The position numbers were made by a program, and so were the translations under genes. DNA of 64,000 bases, from the NCBI RefSeq assembly GCF_016907055.1, contig NZ_JAFBBG010000007.1, positions 1 through 64,000 of the forward strand, written 5' to 3'. Below the pieces are notes generated by a model. That model did no database searches and was not told the DNA's origin. It saw only the letters and a program-made list of their open reading frames with translations. Positions 44,360-51,958 of this stretch are shown one piece after another (position 1 is the stretch's first letter; each line of letters opens with the position of its first letter). Source of the stretch: Paracholeplasma morum. Its GTDB lineage: Bacteria; Bacillota_I; Bacilli_A; Acholeplasmatales; UBA5453.

Positions 44360-45117
44360 GTTATGCCATCATAACTGGTGGTGCAAAAGGAATTGGTCGT
44401 TCGTTTTCCAATTTGTTAGCCGATAAAGGTTATGATTTGGTTTTGGTATCTAGACATCTAGAGGATTTAGCTGAAGCACAAAAAGAGATACAAGCTAAAT
44501 ATAAAGTCAAAGTACATATTTATGTTGGTGATTTATCACAAGCATCATTTATCGACAAATTTATCGCTTTTGCTGAACCTTATAACGCTGAAATACTGGT
44601 AAATAATGCTGGATTTGGTCACAACGACCTTTTTATAGACGCACCTTTAGATAAAGAACTACAAATGATAGAGTTAAACATCAAAGCCGTTCATATACTA
44701 ACAAAATGGTTTTATAAAAAATCTGTTACGAATAACAAAGGACGAATTATCAATATAAGTTCATTGGCTGGTTTTGTTCCTGGTCCATACGCATCAACCT
44801 ATTATGCTACAAAGGCCTATGTGACGAGCTTAACTCGTGCACTAGCCTATGAAGCAAAGAAATCAAAAACCAATGTTTTGGTGCAAGTTGTATGCCCAGG
44901 ACCAATCAAATCGGAATTCTACAAAGAAGCTGGAACCAATCCAAGGTTCTATAAGAGAAGTCCGAATTATGTGGCTAGCTTAGCGTTAAACTCTAGAAAA
45001 ACTGTTATTGTGCCCGGATTCAAAGAGAAGTTTGCTCATGTGGTGTTGAAAATAATCCCAACTTCAATTAGTTTAAAACTTGCTGGAATCGGCCAAAAAA
45101 AGAAAAAGATAAAATAA
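44356..45117 (+). CDS. Short-chain dehydrogenase/reductase
   Basis: A 253-residue classical SDR. The NAD(P) motif is TGGAKGIGRS, NNAGFG follows near residue 83, and the catalytic Ser and YxxxK are in ISSLAGF and YYATKAYV. The basic C-terminus ends in a Lys tail (GQKKKKIK) after a hydrophobic stretch, perhaps a peripheral membrane contact. The substrate is unknown. It is coupled by ATGA to pdp, but no shared pathway is evident. A strong terminator ends the unit. Confidence 0.88.
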   Translation: MSYAIITGGAKGIGRSFSNLLADKGYDLVLVSRHLEDLAEAQKEIQAKYKVKVHIYVGDLSQASFIDKFIAFAEPYNAEILVNNAGFGHNDLFIDAPLDKELQMIELNIKAVHILTKWFYKKSVTNNKGRIINISSLAGFVPGPYASTYYATKAYVTSLTRALAYEAKKSKTNVLVQVVCPGPIKSEFYKEAGTNPRFYKRSPNYVASLALNSRKTVIVPGFKEKFAHVVLKIIPTSISLKLAGIGQKKKKIK

Positions 45118-45120
45118 CTC

Positions 45121-45149
45121 AAAAAACTCGTAGAATTACGAGTTTTTTT
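45121..45149 (+). terminator. Terminator of the pdp-SDR unit
   Basis: AAAAAACTCGTA / TACGAGTTTTTT (45121-45132 / 45137-45148) with a GAAT loop. Confidence 0.9.
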
Positions 45150-45177
45150 CTATTATTAGTTTATGAATACGATAAAA

Positions 45178-45206
45178 TTGAGTTTTTAGCGAAAATATAG
45201 TACACT
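45178..45206 (+). promoter_or_regulatory. Promoter of the acidic membrane protein gene
   Basis: TTGAGT (45178-45183), 17 bases, TACACT (45201-45206); a TATAGT at 45196 is an alternative -10. Confidence 0.55.
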
Positions 45207-45229
45207 ATGAGTAGACTAGAGGTGATAAC

Positions 45230-45865
45230 ATGGATGAAAAGAAAGTAGTTCCGCAAAAAGAACTTGATAAGGCAAAAGAAAAACAACTTGAACAGCAGTT
45301 GTCTAAATTTAAAGAAGCCGATAAAGAAGTCAATAAAATCAAATATGAAGAATACGATGAAGATGAAGAGTACGCTGTCATCGATTTAGAATTATCTGGA
45401 GAGCAAGATATTTATCAAAAGTTCTCTATGTTATCGAGAAAACGTATCAGCCAAGAAATCATGAATCACATTGAAGAAAATGCTAAATACGTTCCACTGT
45501 ATAAACCCTTATTAATTAATGTAAAGTTTCCAAACCAGTTAGTGGAAGCAGAACTCTTAAAGACCATCGAACTTTTAGTTGAGCGTAGTTTGATAAAGCG
45601 TATTAACGATTTGTCCATTCAAATTAAGCAAACAAGGATCATTTCTACGTTTATGGTTTTATTTGGATTATTAACCATGACAATATCTATTTTTCTTTCA
45701 GAAGACTACTTAAACGTATTCATGCTACAAGAAATATTTACGATTGCCAGTTGGGTCTTTATTTGGAAGAGTGTCGAAGGTTTTGCATTCGAACAACGAC
45801 GTGCTAGCCTTCAAAAGTATAAATTACTTCAAATCTATTCTGCAGACTATCAAAGTAAACTCTAA
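45230..45865 (+). CDS. Hypothetical two-helix membrane protein with charged N-terminus
   Basis: A 211-residue protein I cannot assign. Residues 1-60 are highly charged (Lys/Glu helix, then EEYDEDEEY), residues 60-135 look soluble and helical, and two membrane helices follow at about 139-157 and 163-182, then a short basic tail. No catalytic motif is visible. AGAGGTGA precedes the ATG, and the gene has its own promoter and terminator. A membrane-anchored cytoplasmic adaptor is possible, but nothing more can be said. Confidence 0.75.
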   Translation: MDEKKVVPQKELDKAKEKQLEQQLSKFKEADKEVNKIKYEEYDEDEEYAVIDLELSGEQDIYQKFSMLSRKRISQEIMNHIEENAKYVPLYKPLLINVKFPNQLVEAELLKTIELLVERSLIKRINDLSIQIKQTRIISTFMVLFGLLTMTISIFLSEDYLNVFMLQEIFTIASWVFIWKSVEGFAFEQRRASLQKYKLLQIYSADYQSKL

Positions 45866-45880
45866 AAAGTTTACTTTTTT
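45852..45880 (+). terminator. Terminator overlapping the stop codon
   Basis: AAAGTAAACT / AGTTTACTTT (45852-45861 / 45868-45877), six-base loop, T run. Confidence 0.8.
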
Positions 45881-45913
45881 AATGAAAAACCCTATTGATA
45901 TGTTCAATGGGAA

Positions 45914-46522
45914 TTATTTAGTGAAACACATATTAGATTCTTTTAGAGCGGGGATCACATATGAATCGATTACTTTTAGATAGTCTACTCGAGGATTATA
46001 ACCAAATTTGATTGGGTAAGCCTCTTTTTGAAACGTTTCATAAGCAATGGATTTTCTACCATCTTTTAGACTATCCATGTAATGGTCATATAACACATCA
46101 AATGGTAAGTAGTAGTACTCGTTATATGCTTGGAAATATACAATTAAGAACCCTATGCCACCTTGATCTGTAATGCGCTTAAGATGTTCGATTTGGTGAA
46201 CATGAATGTTCTTAAGTGGAATCGATGTTTTGGATTTTGTTTCCTTTGCATCAAAATCAATGTAATAGCCTTTGTATATGCCATTAAAGTCAGTCGTAGA
46301 AGGTGTTTTATAATATGCTTCAACGATCTTAGCTTTGTTTCTAGCGGGATAGCTTACTGACACAACCTGCACTGGTGTTGGTTTCTTGTATATAGTTGCA
46401 ATATTCTTATCTAGGTAGTACTGATTTGTTTGTTCAATATCAGTTTCTAAAGTCATGCCTAAATTAGCTCGATTAACTGTTTTTTGGACTGCTTTTTTAG
46501 CATTTGGATAGTTTAATGCCAT
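45914..46522 (-). CDS. recU: Holliday junction resolvase RecU
   Basis: A 202-residue RecU that cuts four-way DNA junctions and modulates RecA. The catalytic core YYIDFDAKETKSKTS supplies Asp, Glu and Lys, preceded by the conserved YKKPTPVQVV segment and followed by GGIGFLIVYF. ATG 46522 (MALNYPNAKKA) is chosen since GGTG lies just upstream; the GTG at 46531 overlaps that site. In Firmicutes recU is usually next to ponA. No penicillin-binding protein gene is present here, as expected for a wall-less cell. Confidence 0.93.
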   Translation of the reverse strand: MALNYPNAKKAVQKTVNRANLGMTLETDIEQTNQYYLDKNIATIYKKPTPVQVVSVSYPARNKAKIVEAYYKTPSTTDFNGIYKGYYIDFDAKETKSKTSIPLKNIHVHQIEHLKRITDQGGIGFLIVYFQAYNEYYYLPFDVLYDHYMDSLKDGRKSIAYETFQKEAYPIKFGYNPRVDYLKVIDSYVIPALKESNMCFTK

Positions 46523-46538
46523 GATTATCACCAGATTA

Positions 46539-46569
46539 ATGATAACATAGATTTACTCCAATTTGTCAA
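46539..46569 (-). promoter_or_regulatory. Candidate promoter of recU
   Basis: Minus strand TTGACA (complement of 46564-46569), 19-base spacer, TATCAT (complement of 46539-46544) with a TG extension. The spacing is long. Confidence 0.4.
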
Positions 46570-46582
46570 AATAGTAATATTC

Positions 46583-46611
46583 TTGATAAAGATATATAAT
46601 GATGTTAAAAT
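46583..46611 (+). promoter_or_regulatory. Promoter of the thiT leader
   Basis: TTGATA (46583-46588), 17 bases, TAAAAT (46606-46611) with a TG extension. The start of transcription should fall just before the TPP aptamer. Confidence 0.6.
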
Positions 46612-46620
46612 GTTAATGAT

Positions 46621-46700
46621 CACTACGGGGAGCCATGTGCTGAGAGGACTTAATCGTCGACCCGCGAACCTGATCTGGATTGTGCCAGCGGAGGGATAGT
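46621..46700 (+). promoter_or_regulatory. TPP riboswitch (THI element)
   Basis: All conserved THI blocks are present in order: GGGGAGCC, GCTGAGAG, GACCC, GAACCTGATCTGGAT and GCCAGCGGAGGGA. ACTA (46622-46625) and TAGT (46697-46700) close P1. Thiamine pyrophosphate binding should switch off the downstream thiT. GATAGT at 46695-46700 can also pair with ACTATC at 46717-46722, which would compete with P1. Confidence 0.95.
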
Positions 46701-46722
46701 ATATAATCTTTTTATCACTATC

Positions 46723-46757
46723 AATTTCTTAGGACATCCGTAGAAATTTTTTTATTT
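46723..46757 (+). terminator. Expression-platform terminator of the TPP riboswitch
   Basis: AATTTCT / AGAAATT arms (46723-46729 / 46742-46748) with an inner GGA/TCC pairing, then a long T run. It ends just before the AAGGAGG ribosome site of thiT. Confidence 0.65.
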
Positions 46758-46772
46758 TCTAAGGAGGACAAA

Positions 46773-47462
46773 ATGAAATTAAAAAAAGATGCAGTAAAAA
46801 TGCTACTAGCAGTGAATCTGTTAGCATTAGCGATTGTGCTGGATGTGATTACATCCGCCATTCCTGGTTTAAACTTGAGCATGCCTTTTGGCGGAAAATT
46901 CTTCGGAATCTCAATGTTGCCACTTGTCATGATTGGTCTATTTGCAGGACTCAAATATGGCCTAATTTCGGGATTCTTATATGCTTTATACAACTTTGGG
47001 ATAGACTATCTCGTCTACATCGATGCATTAAGAGCAACCCTCGAAAGCTGGACTGGTGAATCATGGACATTTGGGATGATTGTAATGCTTGTGTTATTCG
47101 ACTATATTATTCCATTTACAGCCTATGGCTTATCTGGACTATTTAAAGACGGATTTACCAAATTAAGTAAGATGATCATTGCGATAATTACAGTGAGTGT
47201 TGTTAGACTAGTTTCTAGTACATTATCGGGTGTTATATTATGGAGTAGCAGCATTAAGTATGCGTCAGAAGAGTATCAAAATGGTACTGGAAGCGATAAT
47301 ATAGCCGTAAGAATCTTTGCAGGGGTTGGCGAAAATCTATGGGTATATAGTCTAACGTATAACTTCATATACATATTTACGACGACTTTGGTTGTAATTC
47401 TATTGAGTGTTTTATCATTTAAACGCCTCAAAGACTTAAGTATTCAATTCCTATATCAATAG
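46773..47462 (+). CDS. thiT: ThiT, ECF transporter S component for thiamine
   Basis: A 229-residue membrane protein with six helices. The ThiT motifs are in the expected places: an acidic/aromatic stretch ESWTGESWTFGM in loop 3-4, and GVGENLWVYSLTYNFIY near the end, which holds the thiamine-contacting Glu, Trp and Tyr/Asn residues. It binds thiamine and works with the shared EcfAAT module. AAGGAGG lies 7 bases upstream. The TPP riboswitch in its leader confirms the substrate. The insert TGESW is typical; no thiamine synthesis gene is nearby, so thiamine is probably imported. Confidence 0.94.
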   Translation: MKLKKDAVKMLLAVNLLALAIVLDVITSAIPGLNLSMPFGGKFFGISMLPLVMIGLFAGLKYGLISGFLYALYNFGIDYLVYIDALRATLESWTGESWTFGMIVMLVLFDYIIPFTAYGLSGLFKDGFTKLSKMIIAIITVSVVRLVSSTLSGVILWSSSIKYASEEYQNGTGSDNIAVRIFAGVGENLWVYSLTYNFIYIFTTTLVVILLSVLSFKRLKDLSIQFLYQ

Positions 47463-47485
47463 TTCACTCAATCCTTTTATATATG

Positions 47486-47541
47486 AGCCTGTTTTAATGA
47501 GGGTGATAATTATTACCACTCATAATAAAACAGGCTTTTAT
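47486..47541 (+). terminator. Long hairpin terminator after thiT
   Basis: Outer arms AGCCTGTTTTA (47486-47496) / TAAAACAGGCT (47526-47536) enclose ATGAG/CTCAT and an inner palindrome GGTGATAATTATTACC, giving a ~51-base, nearly continuous hairpin followed by TTTAT. It is much longer than the other terminators in the window. Confidence 0.7.
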
Positions 47542-47574
47542 TATTGGAATGAATTAGTTTTTGGAGTAATAAAC

Positions 47575-47604
47575 TTGTTATAAAAACGGTTTACATGTTA
47601 TAAT
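47575..47604 (+). promoter_or_regulatory. Promoter of rnj
   Basis: TTGTTA (47575-47580), 18 bases, TATAAT (47599-47604) with a TG extension (TGT). Confidence 0.65.
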
Positions 47605-47647
47605 AAGCCATAATATACTGCGATTCAGATATAAAGGAGTGTCGAAT

Positions 47648-49321
47648 ATGAGTCAAATTAAAATTTTTGCACTAGGCGGACTAGGTGAAAACGGAAAAAA
47701 TATGTACTGTGTGGATGTAGATAATCAAATATTCATTCTAGATGCAGGGATTAAGTACCCAACTTCAGAACTATTTGGAGTGGACGAAATCGTTCCAGAC
47801 TACAAAATGCTATTAGAACATTTACCTAAGGTCAAAGGTTTTTTCATGACACATGCTCATGAAGACCATATTGGCGCTTTACCTCATATCTTAAGAGATA
47901 TCAATGTGCCTGTGTACGCCACCAACTTCACCATGGAACTAATTAAAGACAATCTTAAAGAAGAAGGTTTTGATTTAGAGAAGATGAAACTTCACGTGAT
48001 TGATCAAAACTCTATCATTAAGTTCAATAATGTTAAAGTGAACTTCTTTACGACAACGCACTCTATTCCTGAATCCGTGGGAGTCGCGATTAATACCCAA
48101 GACGGCTCAATCATTTATACATCTGATTATACATTTGACCAAAGTGCTGATCCTAGATATCAAACAGACTTTAGAAAAATTAATGAACTGAGTGAGAAGA
48201 AAGTACTTTGTCTACTGACAGAATCACTTGGATCAGGACTTGTTTTAAACGGGTCTATAAACAAAGCGCTCGATTATGATCTAAATGAAGCTATCTCAAA
48301 TGCAAAAGGTCGAGTGGTTGCTTCATTATTCTCATCTGACTTACTAAAAATACAACGTGTTATCGACATTGCCTTAAAACATAAAAAACGCATCGCTATC
48401 ATCGGTAGAAGAGCTCAAAGAATCGTGGATATCGCGATTGAGATGAACTATTTGAGCATTCCAAAGGAATCTTTAATCTCACTTAGATATATTGATGAAA
48501 AAAATAAAAATGACGATAGCGATATTGTTGCGCTAGTTACCGGAAACAGGCATGAACCATTCTACATGCTTCAAAGAATGTGTAAGAAAGCGGATAGGTT
48601 GATTCATATTGATGACAAGGATACCGTAATCGTTGTTGCCTCTCCAATTCCAGGTACCGAAAAAATGGCTGCTAAAACTCTGGACATTTTATACCGTACT
48701 GATGCGAAAATACACGTAATCGATAAAAAACTACTAACCGCGTCTCATGCGACTTCTGATGAAATCAAAATGATGATGAATATGCTAAAACCTGAATATA
48801 TTATGCCTGTAATTGGTGAATACCGCATGCAATACGCTGTGATGAAACTTGCAAAAGACATGGGTTATTCCCAAGAACAAGTTTTCTTAATGGACAATGG
48901 CGACGGGTTATTCTTCAATGATGGTGTACCAACACTTCATAAATCAAAGTTTAGAAGCGGAGATATCTTAATCGACGGATCAGCAGTAGGAGATGTTAAT
49001 GACATCGTTATCCATGACCGCGAATTATTAAGTGAAGATGGTGTATTACTGATAATTGCCAATATCAACCCTAGATCTAAACGTATTTTGGGTGAGATTG
49101 AAATTGTTACAAAAGGATTCGTGTATGTAAAAGAATCCGAACAGTTATTGAAAGATGTCAAAGAAGTATTCATCAAAGCTACAGATAAACACCTGAAAGG
49201 TAAATATATTAACTGGAATGAACTTAAAACAAGTGTAAGAGAAGACGTAAACAAGTTCTTGTATAAAGAAACGAGAAGAAGTCCAATTACCATTCCAATT
49301 ATTATTGCTACAGAAGTATAA
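47648..49321 (+). CDS. rnj: Ribonuclease J
   Basis: A 557-residue metallo-beta-lactamase/beta-CASP ribonuclease. The zinc site is THAHEDHIGAL near residue 75; TTTHSIPESVGVAI and YTSDYTFDQ contain further ligands, and the beta-CASP domain covers ~200-400. It acts as endo- and 5'-exonuclease in mRNA decay and rRNA maturation in bacteria that lack RNase E. AAAGGAG lies 9 bases before ATG 47648; GTG 47639 overlaps it. It is followed 2 bases later by a small membrane-protein gene, which is probably co-transcribed. Confidence 0.95.
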   Translation: MSQIKIFALGGLGENGKNMYCVDVDNQIFILDAGIKYPTSELFGVDEIVPDYKMLLEHLPKVKGFFMTHAHEDHIGALPHILRDINVPVYATNFTMELIKDNLKEEGFDLEKMKLHVIDQNSIIKFNNVKVNFFTTTHSIPESVGVAINTQDGSIIYTSDYTFDQSADPRYQTDFRKINELSEKKVLCLLTESLGSGLVLNGSINKALDYDLNEAISNAKGRVVASLFSSDLLKIQRVIDIALKHKKRIAIIGRRAQRIVDIAIEMNYLSIPKESLISLRYIDEKNKNDDSDIVALVTGNRHEPFYMLQRMCKKADRLIHIDDKDTVIVVASPIPGTEKMAAKTLDILYRTDAKIHVIDKKLLTASHATSDEIKMMMNMLKPEYIMPVIGEYRMQYAVMKLAKDMGYSQEQVFLMDNGDGLFFNDGVPTLHKSKFRSGDILIDGSAVGDVNDIVIHDRELLSEDGVLLIIANINPRSKRILGEIEIVTKGFVYVKESEQLLKDVKEVFIKATDKHLKGKYINWNELKTSVREDVNKFLYKETRRSPITIPIIIATEV

Positions 49322-49323
49322 CT

Positions 49324-50070
49324 ATGGCAAAGAAAATCATCTTTCTAGTTGTTTCACTGCTCATTCTTGCAATCGTATACATGATCACACTTTCAAGCAT
49401 CATTCTTGAAAGAAAGAATGAACTATTGCTTGATGCAATCACAGAGGGTGTAACCAAAGAAGATTACACAGAATACGTAAAGTTCTCTACTGAACTATAT
49501 GAAGAAATTGACCTCTCTTCAGCTACAATAGATACAAATTATCATTATCAAATGTTTCATACAGTAGAATCTAACTCAAAGGGACTATTCCAAGGATTTA
49601 TTCTGTTTATCGGTTCGAAAAACAATGTTAGCATGGCTGATAAAAAGACGGATTCCAATGATAAAACCCGTCTCTTAATTGAATCGACAGAAGTGGTTTA
49701 TGATTCTAATTTAGATTCAGTATATGAAGATTACGCTATTAGTTATGGGCTTAAGGAACGTCAAGTTTATTACTACTATGTGAAAATCGAATCCTTTGGT
49801 TCAAGATCAATTACTGCATATGACTATCATGGAAATGAAATTCTGAATATTGAAGTTAGTTTTGCGGATTTACCAATTGACCCGGAAACAGATAAAAAAG
49901 AATCACTAGACATGATAAAACTGTTGGGTTACTCACAAAGTTTTACATTAGATGAAATCAATCGAAAAGTGAATATTAATAGTAGATTATGGCAAGTGTA
50001 TCTTATCACAGGTGCATTCTTAATCATGGATATTATGATTGGTAAGTTTTTGATTTTTAGAAAAAAATAA
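49324..50070 (+). CDS. Hypothetical protein anchored at both ends in the membrane
   Basis: A 248-residue protein with a membrane helix at each end (about 4-24 and 225-243) and a ~200-residue hydrophilic part between them, so the middle is probably outside the cell. It has no cysteine lipobox and no motif that I recognise; the central region is rich in Tyr, Ser, Asp and Glu. It starts 2 bases after the rnj stop and is likely co-transcribed. It could sense or shield something at the surface, but that is a guess from topology. Confidence 0.75.
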   Translation: MAKKIIFLVVSLLILAIVYMITLSSIILERKNELLLDAITEGVTKEDYTEYVKFSTELYEEIDLSSATIDTNYHYQMFHTVESNSKGLFQGFILFIGSKNNVSMADKKTDSNDKTRLLIESTEVVYDSNLDSVYEDYAISYGLKERQVYYYYVKIESFGSRSITAYDYHGNEILNIEVSFADLPIDPETDKKESLDMIKLLGYSQSFTLDEINRKVNINSRLWQVYLITGAFLIMDIMIGKFLIFRKK

Positions 50071-50094
50071 AGCACTCGGTTGAGTGCTTTTTTG
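50070..50094. terminator. Bidirectional terminator
   Basis: AAGCACTC / GAGTGCTT (50070-50077 / 50082-50089), GGTT loop and T run. It is shared with the converging cyclophilin gene. Confidence 0.85.
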
Positions 50095-50095
50095 A

Positions 50096-50611
50096 TTAGT
50101 ATAAGTATACTGGTTTTGGATAACTCTTGCCTTTTAAGTCGATTGAGCAAGACTCAATGATAATTGGTTCTATTGGCCGATCTGAGAAGTCTCTTCTAGT
50201 AGTGGCAATCGCATCAATGACATCAAATCCGCTAATGGTCATCCCAAATGCTGCATATTGGCCATCTAGATGAGGGCTGTTCTTATGCATGATGAAGAAT
50301 TGGGTTGTGGCCGAGTTAGGGTCTGAAGTTCTCGCCATGGAGATAACACCACGTTCATGGAGGATTGGATTAGCGACACCATTTGACTTAAAATCCCCTT
50401 TAATTGGTTTTGATGGCATACCTTGGCCACCTTGAATCATGAATCCTGGGATGATTCTATGAAATATTAGACCGGCGTAATAGTTCTTTGAGACCAAATC
50501 AATGAAGTTATATGCGGTGTTGGGAGCAACATCGACAAACAATTCAATTTTGATTTCACCTTTGTCTTTAATTTTTAGTGTAACAATTGGGTTTGATTCG
50601 TTTTGGTACAT
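50096..50611 (-). CDS. ppiB: Peptidyl-prolyl isomerase, cyclophilin type
   Basis: A 171-residue cytoplasmic cyclophilin. FHRIIPGFMIQGG is the signature with the catalytic Arg, followed by GVISMART, SATTQFFIMHKNSPHLDGQYAAFG. It speeds cis-trans proline isomerisation during folding. No signal peptide is seen. It follows rarA by one base on the same strand and is probably co-transcribed with it. The length is at the short end but complete. Confidence 0.94.
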   Translation of the reverse strand: MYQNESNPIVTLKIKDKGEIKIELFVDVAPNTAYNFIDLVSKNYYAGLIFHRIIPGFMIQGGQGMPSKPIKGDFKSNGVANPILHERGVISMARTSDPNSATTQFFIMHKNSPHLDGQYAAFGMTISGFDVIDAIATTRRDFSDRPIEPIIIESCSIDLKGKSYPKPVYLY

Positions 50612-50612
50612 A

Positions 50613-51860
50613 TTATTTATTCTCCTTTTTGAGTAATTCCTTTTTTTGCTTAATCCAGATTAGACGTTCTTTAAGTGCTTTTTCATAAGTAGATTCTTCT
50701 TTAGGATTGTAATAAGTATCATTGATATTTGACTCTGGCAAGTAGGTCTGATCCACAAGTGCTTTCGGATAGTTGTGCGGAAACTTATATAATGCCGGAT
50801 TGGCCTTTATTTCACGGTTTAGAATGTGAGAAGGTATTGGGCCAACCTTACCCGTTTGATACGTTTCTAAGGCTAAATCAATGGCAGATATTGCAGTGTT
50901 TGACTTTGGAGATATTGCCATGTCGATGACTGCAACGGATAACGGAATTCTGGCTTCTGGAAAGCCCACTTTTAAAGCAGCATCGCAGGCAGCAACCACT
51001 TTTGGACCGATATTAGGGTTAGCTAACCCGATATCTTCATAAGCGATTACAAGCATTCTTCGTACGATTGAACCTAAATCTTCTAATGTTATTAAACGTG
51101 CCAAATAGTGAAGTGAGGCATCTACATCTGAGCCTCTAATAGATTTTTGAAAGGCAGAGAGGATATCAAAATAATTATCTTGTTGATCATCTAGTTTCAA
51201 TATAGGCTTACCAATAGCTTGTTTACAGATTTCTTTGGTAATGATTTCATCGGTCTCAATAAGCATAGTTGCTTCAAGCATATTTAGCGCCGTTCTAACT
51301 TCGCCACCCGCGGATTGTGCAATATACTCCAAAGCACCTTTAGTGTATCGATAATCTGTGTCCACATAATCCGATTTTAAAGCCAGCTCCAGTACTTTAA
51401 CAATGTCACTTTCAGTAATATCATTCAAACGATAGATATGACATCTTGAACGTATCGCGGGATTAACGGACATGTAAGGATTTTGTGTGGTTAAGCCAAT
51501 AATCGTTACTTTGCCTTCTTCAACGAACGGCAATAAATAGTCTTGTATATCGGTTTTCATTCTATGAATTTCATCGATGATAACCAAAATATCGTGATAA
51601 GCAGTAGTAGCAATGATTTCCTTTAGTCTAGCTTTAGAATCCGTAGCTGCAGAGAAATTAAAGGATTCCATTCCAGCTTTTTTGGCAACCAGTTGAGCAA
51701 TTGTGGTTTTCCCGGTTCCTGGATTACCATAAAGAATAAACGAGATGATTTTATTCTGCTTAATCATGGATGTAATGATGCCTTTTTCTCCAATAAGATG
51801 ATCTTGTCCGACTACTTGGTCAAACTCGGTTGGTCTTAATCTGTGAGCGAGTGGTTTCAT
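50613..51860 (-). CDS. rarA: Replication-associated recombination protein RarA (MgsA)
   Basis: A 415-residue AAA+ ATPase that acts at stalled forks. RPTEFDQVVGQDHLIG, Walker A YGNPGTGKTT, Walker B LVIIDEIHRM, sensor LIGLTTQNPY and the Arg finger in IRSRCHIYRL are all present. The C-terminal tetramerisation domain contains ALHYLARLI and ANPNIGPKVVAACDA. An extended -10 (TGT-TATAAT, complement of 51890-51895) lies upstream on the minus strand. It forms a two-gene unit with ppiB. Confidence 0.95.
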   Translation of the reverse strand: MKPLAHRLRPTEFDQVVGQDHLIGEKGIITSMIKQNKIISFILYGNPGTGKTTIAQLVAKKAGMESFNFSAATDSKARLKEIIATTAYHDILVIIDEIHRMKTDIQDYLLPFVEEGKVTIIGLTTQNPYMSVNPAIRSRCHIYRLNDITESDIVKVLELALKSDYVDTDYRYTKGALEYIAQSAGGEVRTALNMLEATMLIETDEIITKEICKQAIGKPILKLDDQQDNYFDILSAFQKSIRGSDVDASLHYLARLITLEDLGSIVRRMLVIAYEDIGLANPNIGPKVVAACDAALKVGFPEARIPLSVAVIDMAISPKSNTAISAIDLALETYQTGKVGPIPSHILNREIKANPALYKFPHNYPKALVDQTYLPESNINDTYYNPKEESTYEKALKERLIWIKQKKELLKKENK

Positions 51861-51906
51861 AGGTTAACCTCATTTCTTAATCATTTATGATTATAACATA
51901 TATTAC

Positions 51907-51936
51907 TTGCATAATGTGGCTATTAACCGTTAAAAT
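51907..51936 (+). promoter_or_regulatory. Promoter of the NadC-like gene
   Basis: TTGCAT (51907-51912), 18 bases, TAAAAT (51931-51936), followed by GAAGGAGG before the ATG. It is divergent from rarA. Confidence 0.6.
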
Positions 51937-51958
51937 AAGAGTATGAAGGAGGCTTACT

